64,000 bases of DNA from Ophiodon elongatus (Eukaryota > Chordata > Actinopteri > Perciformes > Hexagrammidae), in assembly GCA_016806645.1 (NCBI GenBank), contig JACSYO010000471.1:2482501-2546500 (forward strand). Reading direction: 5' to 3'. This document shows, piece after piece, positions 60,134 through 64,000 of this stretch; positions within the stretch are counted from its first letter, which is position 1; each line of letters opens with the position of its first letter. The notes under the pieces are model-generated. The model saw only the letters and a program-made list of their open reading frames with translations, did not search any database and had not been told where the DNA came from. The position numbers were made by a program, and so were the translations under genes.

Positions 60134-61650
60134 TCATTTTTTAATGAGTGCATCGTACATAGCACAGTTGAAACCAAAGTTTCTTTGAAGGTGCCCGTCA
60201 CTGTTAGTGTCCAGCTCCATATGACTCCCATCTGTGCCCATCTGGAGCAGCTCCTTTTGTCTGAATACTTCTCTCATTGCAGTCAGAATGCGCTCACCTC
60301 TTTCTGCAGCTGTTGATGAGCCCACCTGACATTACAAACAAAAGTTAAGATCATTCAGACCACACATTTTATATATTCAAATGTACAGAACTGTAACGGC
60401 ATGTGTCCTGGCCCTCTTACAGGTTGGAAACTTGCACTCCGTCTGATCCTCTCTGGGAGGGCTGGAGCAGGCAGAGGAGTTGGTGGAGGAGGAATCTGAG
60501 GAGTACTCTGACTCTGGTGTAATGAGTCTGTGTACTGTGGTTCCTGCTGGGAGGGGGTGCTGTCTTTGATGGAGGGGATCGGTGGCAAAGGTCCTTTCTT
60601 CAGAGCAAGGGAGATGGATGCCCCTGCAGCTCTCTGCAATGTTTGAGGTACTGGACCTGTCCGAAATGCTAAAGTACTGCCTCAAAAGATCCAGTATTAC
60701 TTTTACATGTTTACTTTTGAAGCATACAAAACAACATAAAAGGAGCATACACTGCACAACATCTTTCAAGATAAAGTACCTCTGTTCCTCAGCTCTCTCT
60801 GCACAGCCTTTTGTCTGCCAAATAGGTTGATGATGAAGTCACCAGCTTCAGCAATGTCTTCAAGGTCTTTCTCGGTGAATCTTGAATGAATCAACAGCCT
60901 CCTCATAGCAGCGCCAGGATCCATAAAATTCTCCAAGCAGATACGTGAATGGACTGATTTAGCATGTTGTTTCCACAAGGACTAATTCAACTTTGAGGGT
61001 GTCACGATGTGTGATATTGCTCATGTAGGCTATTAGCATTTCATTGTATAATTTGACTTACTGAACTCATGGTTGGTGTAACTGTTGTGGATGGTGAAAA
61101 GGGGAAATGTTGCTCTTTGTCCAAATGGTCAAGTTTCTTAATGCTACAGTATAAAAAGTAAACCATCACTTTAAACCTCTGCTCTCTTCTATTTTTCCCC
61201 CACAGTATCTTAGCACGCTGTGTTCAAGGAAAGATAAAGGAAGTATAAAAGGAAAGAAAGAAAGGAAAGGGGTTAAAACAGCTATTATAGTAGTTACATT
61301 AGGAAAAGTACAGGCACCAAGCAAGACAATTGTTACTAAAGGAAACTACCAATCAAAGGAAACTATAGCTGTCCCATACATGCAACTACTCCTACACAGA
61401 AAATGAAGCTAACACATTGAGGAAAATAAATGTCAGTAGAGTCGGTGAAGTATCTCTCATCAGTTCTGCAGTTCCTCTTACCTTGACTCAGTAGAGATGC
61501 AGAAAGTGGGCGTGAATGGACTTATCCTCAATGAGACACACCGCGACCCAAACAGCTCCAGCCTGGACCCTCGCCCTGGGTCTCTTTGGACACTAGTATC
61601 TGTGCTGCTGTAGTTTTGATCAGCTGAACTACACCAGTAGTCATAAAAAT
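60134..61650 (-). CDS. unrecognised gene, last five coding exons
   Basis: Five minus-strand exons with good GT/AG borders and matching phases: 61650-61482, 61143-61062, 60981-60780, 60623-60421 and 60325-60134 (stop TGA at 60,134). They give 281 residues of C-terminal protein; the upstream exons were not found and may lie beyond the window. Visible parts are FYDYWCSSADQNYSSTD, a Ser/Thr-rich linker, a charged helical block ENFMDPGAAMRRLLIHSRF then EKDLEDIAEAGDFIINLFGR, a Pro-rich stretch PQIPPPPTPLPAPALPERIR, and a C-terminal helical block ERILTAMREVFRQKELLQMG. No signal peptide, zinc finger or catalytic motif is seen. I do not recognise the family; it resembles a cytoplasmic scaffold-type protein. 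An alternative acceptor at 60,633 would break the frame. That five exons fit in phase argues strongly that it is real. Confidence 0.7.
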
Positions 61651-62210
61651 CTAAAAAAATAATACAATTCAGACATGTTAAAAAATATGGATTAATCAAA
61701 AAATGTATGTAAAAAAATAATGGTGTTTTACACATCATCCTATTAACAAAGCAGACTATTACACTGTGCTGAGATGTTTTAAAGCCTCTTCTCTGCTGGC
61801 GAATACTTTCAAGTCCCCAAAAACTTTCTTGATCAGTGTTTGTGCATCTTCCCTATTTTCCTCTTAGCCTCAACCCTTCTTTTAGAAAGTTTGCACAATC
61901 CCGCCACCAAACTGCTCTCTTAATGTCTGAGACTCATAATTTCTGACTCAGAGTAACCTTTGAGGCATTCTGGTTTAGTTTCAGAGTGTCACATAGCAGA
62001 GAGGAAGCTCCTCAGAGAGATTACCTATTTTTAGAGGCTGATGATGCTGGGAAATGATCCATTTAACTTCCCATTATATTTCAGCCCTGACATTACCTAG
62101 GTTCACTCTTTCAGGTCCCCATGGGTGCAGTTGCAAATCATCATCATAGTACACAAAAGTGTTGGGTCACCGGATTAGAGTCTCTTCTTTTCTCTATTAC
62201 TGATACACTT
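61651..62210. other. flank of the unrecognised gene
   Basis: AT-rich sequence that should be intron or upstream DNA of the minus-strand gene. A minus-strand frame near 61,760-61,855 reads IKKVFGDLKVFASREEALKH and stops. It has no usable splice context and could be an exon remnant or transposon scrap. Confidence 0.3.
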
Positions 62211-62214
62211 TGAC

Positions 62215-62326
62215 ATCTAATGTTCACCTTTATGCTGATGACACAGTTATCCCTGCCTATAAAACCACCCGCAATCTCTTCTTTCATTTAGGCCAATTTT
62301 TTACAAGCAGTTATATTTTTCAGTGA
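62215..62326 (+). mobile_element. LINE reverse-transcriptase scrap
   Basis: A 35-codon open frame reads NVHLYADDTVIPAYKTT, the catalytic YADD box of a non-LTR reverse transcriptase. It differs from the YADDTQLY version in the L2 element at 56.4-60.0 kb, so it comes from another LINE family. Confidence 0.6.
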
Positions 62327-62340
62327 TGATGTTTTTATCT

Positions 62341-62385
62341 TGCATGTTCTCCCTGTGTCAGTGTGGGTTCTCTCCGGGTTTTTAC
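62341..62385 (+). mobile_element. SINE body scrap
   Basis: TGCATGTTCTCCCTGTGTCA followed by GTGTGGGTTCTCTCCGGGTT is a short piece of the body of the same tRNA-derived SINE type found at 7,963-8,124. Confidence 0.6.
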
Positions 62386-62888
62386 TTTCCAAAATTAAAA
62401 TCTCATTGTAATAGTACTGTTACCAACCCCCCCTAATTTTTCTTTATTTGTTTTTTCATAATTTACTTCTTTGCTCTATTGTGTTTAAAAAGTTTTTTTT
62501 TTAAATCTTGCAGCACCTGCTCTGGTAGTGCCAGACAATCCAAGCAGCAGATACTAACTGTAAACAAAGCAGCTCTCATAGAAAGCCCATTCATCCACCA
62601 AGCTTCCTCTGATAATGGCTACTGATAATACATAGGTAATAAAATACCATCCACATATACTCAGCAGATGAAATATTATTTTTAAAAAACCCAGTACATT
62701 CATTCCTGACTGTAACTGGTTTGAATGGAAATATTTCCATCGCAGCTGGTTATCATGCAAATTTATTTGACTTGTTGTACGCTGTGTATGCACTGTGGCT
62801 TTCCTTCCCTAACTGAACAACTCTATATACAAGAGATATGTCAAGAGACATTTGTTGATAATATGTATTAAAAATGTATGAATGAGGT
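62386..62888. other. AT-rich spacer, nothing recognised
   Basis: No ORF or repeat that I can name in this 500-bp stretch. Confidence 0.35.
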
Positions 62889-64000
62889 AAGTTTTAATTC
62901 AATTCAATTCAATTTATTTTTGTATAGCCCAAAATCACAAATTACAAATTTGCCTCAGAGGGTTTTACAATCTGTATACAACGACATCCTCTGACCCAGA
63001 ACCTCTCATCGACTCAGGAAAAACTCCCCCAAAAAAAACCCTTTCAACAGGGAGAAAAATAGAAGAAACCTTCAGGAGAGCAGCAGAGGAGGATCCCTCT
63101 CCCAGGATGGACAGAGTACAAAAATAGATGTCATGTGTACAGAATGAACAGCATAAGAGAGTTACAACACGTTCAATTCACATGACAGAAATTATTCATG
63201 TAATAGTAGCAGTAGGTGACGGGGAGGACCACAGCAGGACGTAGGACCAGGGTCCAGATTTAACCACGATCCATACCTGCGAGGCGAGAAGGCACAAAGA
63301 CTTCGGGGATGGAGCAGAGTTAGTAATGTTCATTTATGGTGAATTCATACAGAAGGTAAAATAGAGAAGAATGTGCGTCAGCAGTTCCACGACAGGAACC
63401 AGGAGGCAGGACCAGGGTCCAGATGCAACCACGATTCGTGGAAACCTGCGAGGCGAGAAAGCACAAAGACTCCGGGGGAAGAAGTAGAGTTAGTAATGTG
63501 CATTTATAGAACATGAATTCATACAGAAGGAGAGAGAGAAAAGGATAGAGGAGCTCAGTGTATCCTAAGTTGTCCCCCAGCAGTCTAGGCCTATAGCAGC
63601 ATATCAAGGGGCTGGAAAGAATGGACCAGGGCAAACCTGAGCCAGCCCTAACTATAAGCACTATCAAAGAGGAAAGTCTTAAGTCTACTCTTAAATGTGG
63701 TCACTGTGTCTGCCCCCCGGACTGAAAGTGGAAGCTGGTTCCATAGAAGAGGAGCTTGATAACTGAAGGCTCTGGCTCCCATCCTACTTTTTAAGACTCT
63801 AGGAACCACAAGCAGCCCCGCATTCAGTGAGCGCAGCTCTCTAGTGGGGAAATATGGTACTATGAGATCCTTAAGATATGATGGTGCCTCACCAATTAAG
63901 GCTTTGTAGGTGAGGAGAAGGATTTTAAATCTGACTCTGGATTTTACAGGGAGCCAGTGAAGAGAAGCTAATACAGGAGTAATATGATCTCTTCTCTTAG
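62889..64000 (+). repeat. dispersed repeat family B, long copy (runs off window)
   Basis: Opens with a CAATT microsatellite and TTTTGTATAGCCCAAAATCA, then TTTGCCTCAGAGGG, GACATCCTCTGACCCAGAAC and GAGGAGGATCCCTCTCCCAGG. It continues to the window end with TAAGTCTACTCTTAAATGTG and GGAGCCAGTGAAGAGAAGC. A very similar interspersed element is familiar from percomorph genomes, but I do not know its class. Its head is repeated at 51,534-51,640. Confidence 0.8.
63230..63535 (+). repeat. internal tandem duplication in repeat family B
   Basis: Two diverged units about 165 bp apart share AGGACCAGGGTCCAGAT, AACCACGAT, CCTGCGAGGCGAGAA, GCACAAAGACT and GAGTTAGTAATGT. The first starts near 63,243 and the second near 63,408. 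Confidence 0.85.

Noticed and set aside
60421..60633. Alternative reading of this exon using the acceptor at 60,633
   Set aside because: It shifts the frame and leads to an early stop in the last exon, whereas the 60,623 acceptor keeps all five exons open.

Overview
This window is teleost fish (probably percomorph) genomic DNA. The evidence is compact vertebrate genes split by GT-AG introns, very many CA/GT and CT/GA microsatellites, and fish repeat classes: an L2-type LINE, L1 fragments, Tc1/mariner relics, tRNA-derived SINEs and MITEs. No bacterial gene organisation is present.

Layout, left to right. (1) Positions 37-262, minus: first coding exon of gata2; the rest of the gene runs off the left edge. 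(2) About 0.3-15.9 kb: gene-free DNA upstream of gata2, with a long-armed MITE, a CT/GA tract pair around a CRE palindrome, two SINE fragments and many microsatellites. (3) 15,998-18,928, minus: a complete six-exon gene for a secreted fibrinogen-C-domain protein (423 aa, FGL2/angiopoietin-like type). (4) About 22.2-33.0 kb, plus: rab7a, with a CpG-rich non-coding first exon and five coding exons (207 aa). (5) 34,896-37,695, plus: arpc4, six exons, the first coding only for Met (168 aa). (6) 39,311-48,408, minus: pfkfb4, fourteen coding exons (475 aa), tail-to-tail with arpc4. (7) About 48.4-56.4 kb: gene-poor DNA with a minisatellite, a decayed IS630/Tc1-mariner-type element whose GRG-coding part has become a minisatellite, a second Tc1 relic, and a CpG-rich promoter-like block that I could not tie to a gene. 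(8) About 56.4-60.05 kb, plus: a nearly full-length but frameshifted L2-type LINE. (9) 60,134-61,650, minus: the last five coding exons of a gene I do not recognise. (10) 62.2-64.0 kb: a LINE RT scrap, a SINE scrap and a long dispersed repeat that continues past the window end.

The genes are housekeeping or developmental and do not form a pathway: GATA2 is a haematopoietic/neural transcription factor, Rab7 drives late-endosome traffic, ARPC4 is an Arp2/3 subunit, and PFKFB4 sets fructose-2,6-bisphosphate levels. From general knowledge, their human orthologues all lie on chromosome 3 (GATA2 and RAB7A on 3q21, ARPC4 on 3p25, PFKFB4 on 3p21), so the interval looks like conserved vertebrate synteny compacted in fish. 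Exon boundaries were set by eye from reading frame, GT/AG signals and remembered family sequence. UTR ends and repeat ends are approximate. I found no convincing new multi-gene system. The most unusual points are a pfkfb4 splice donor that is the first GT of a 130-bp GT repeat, the transposon-derived GRG minisatellite, and the unrecognised partial gene on the right.
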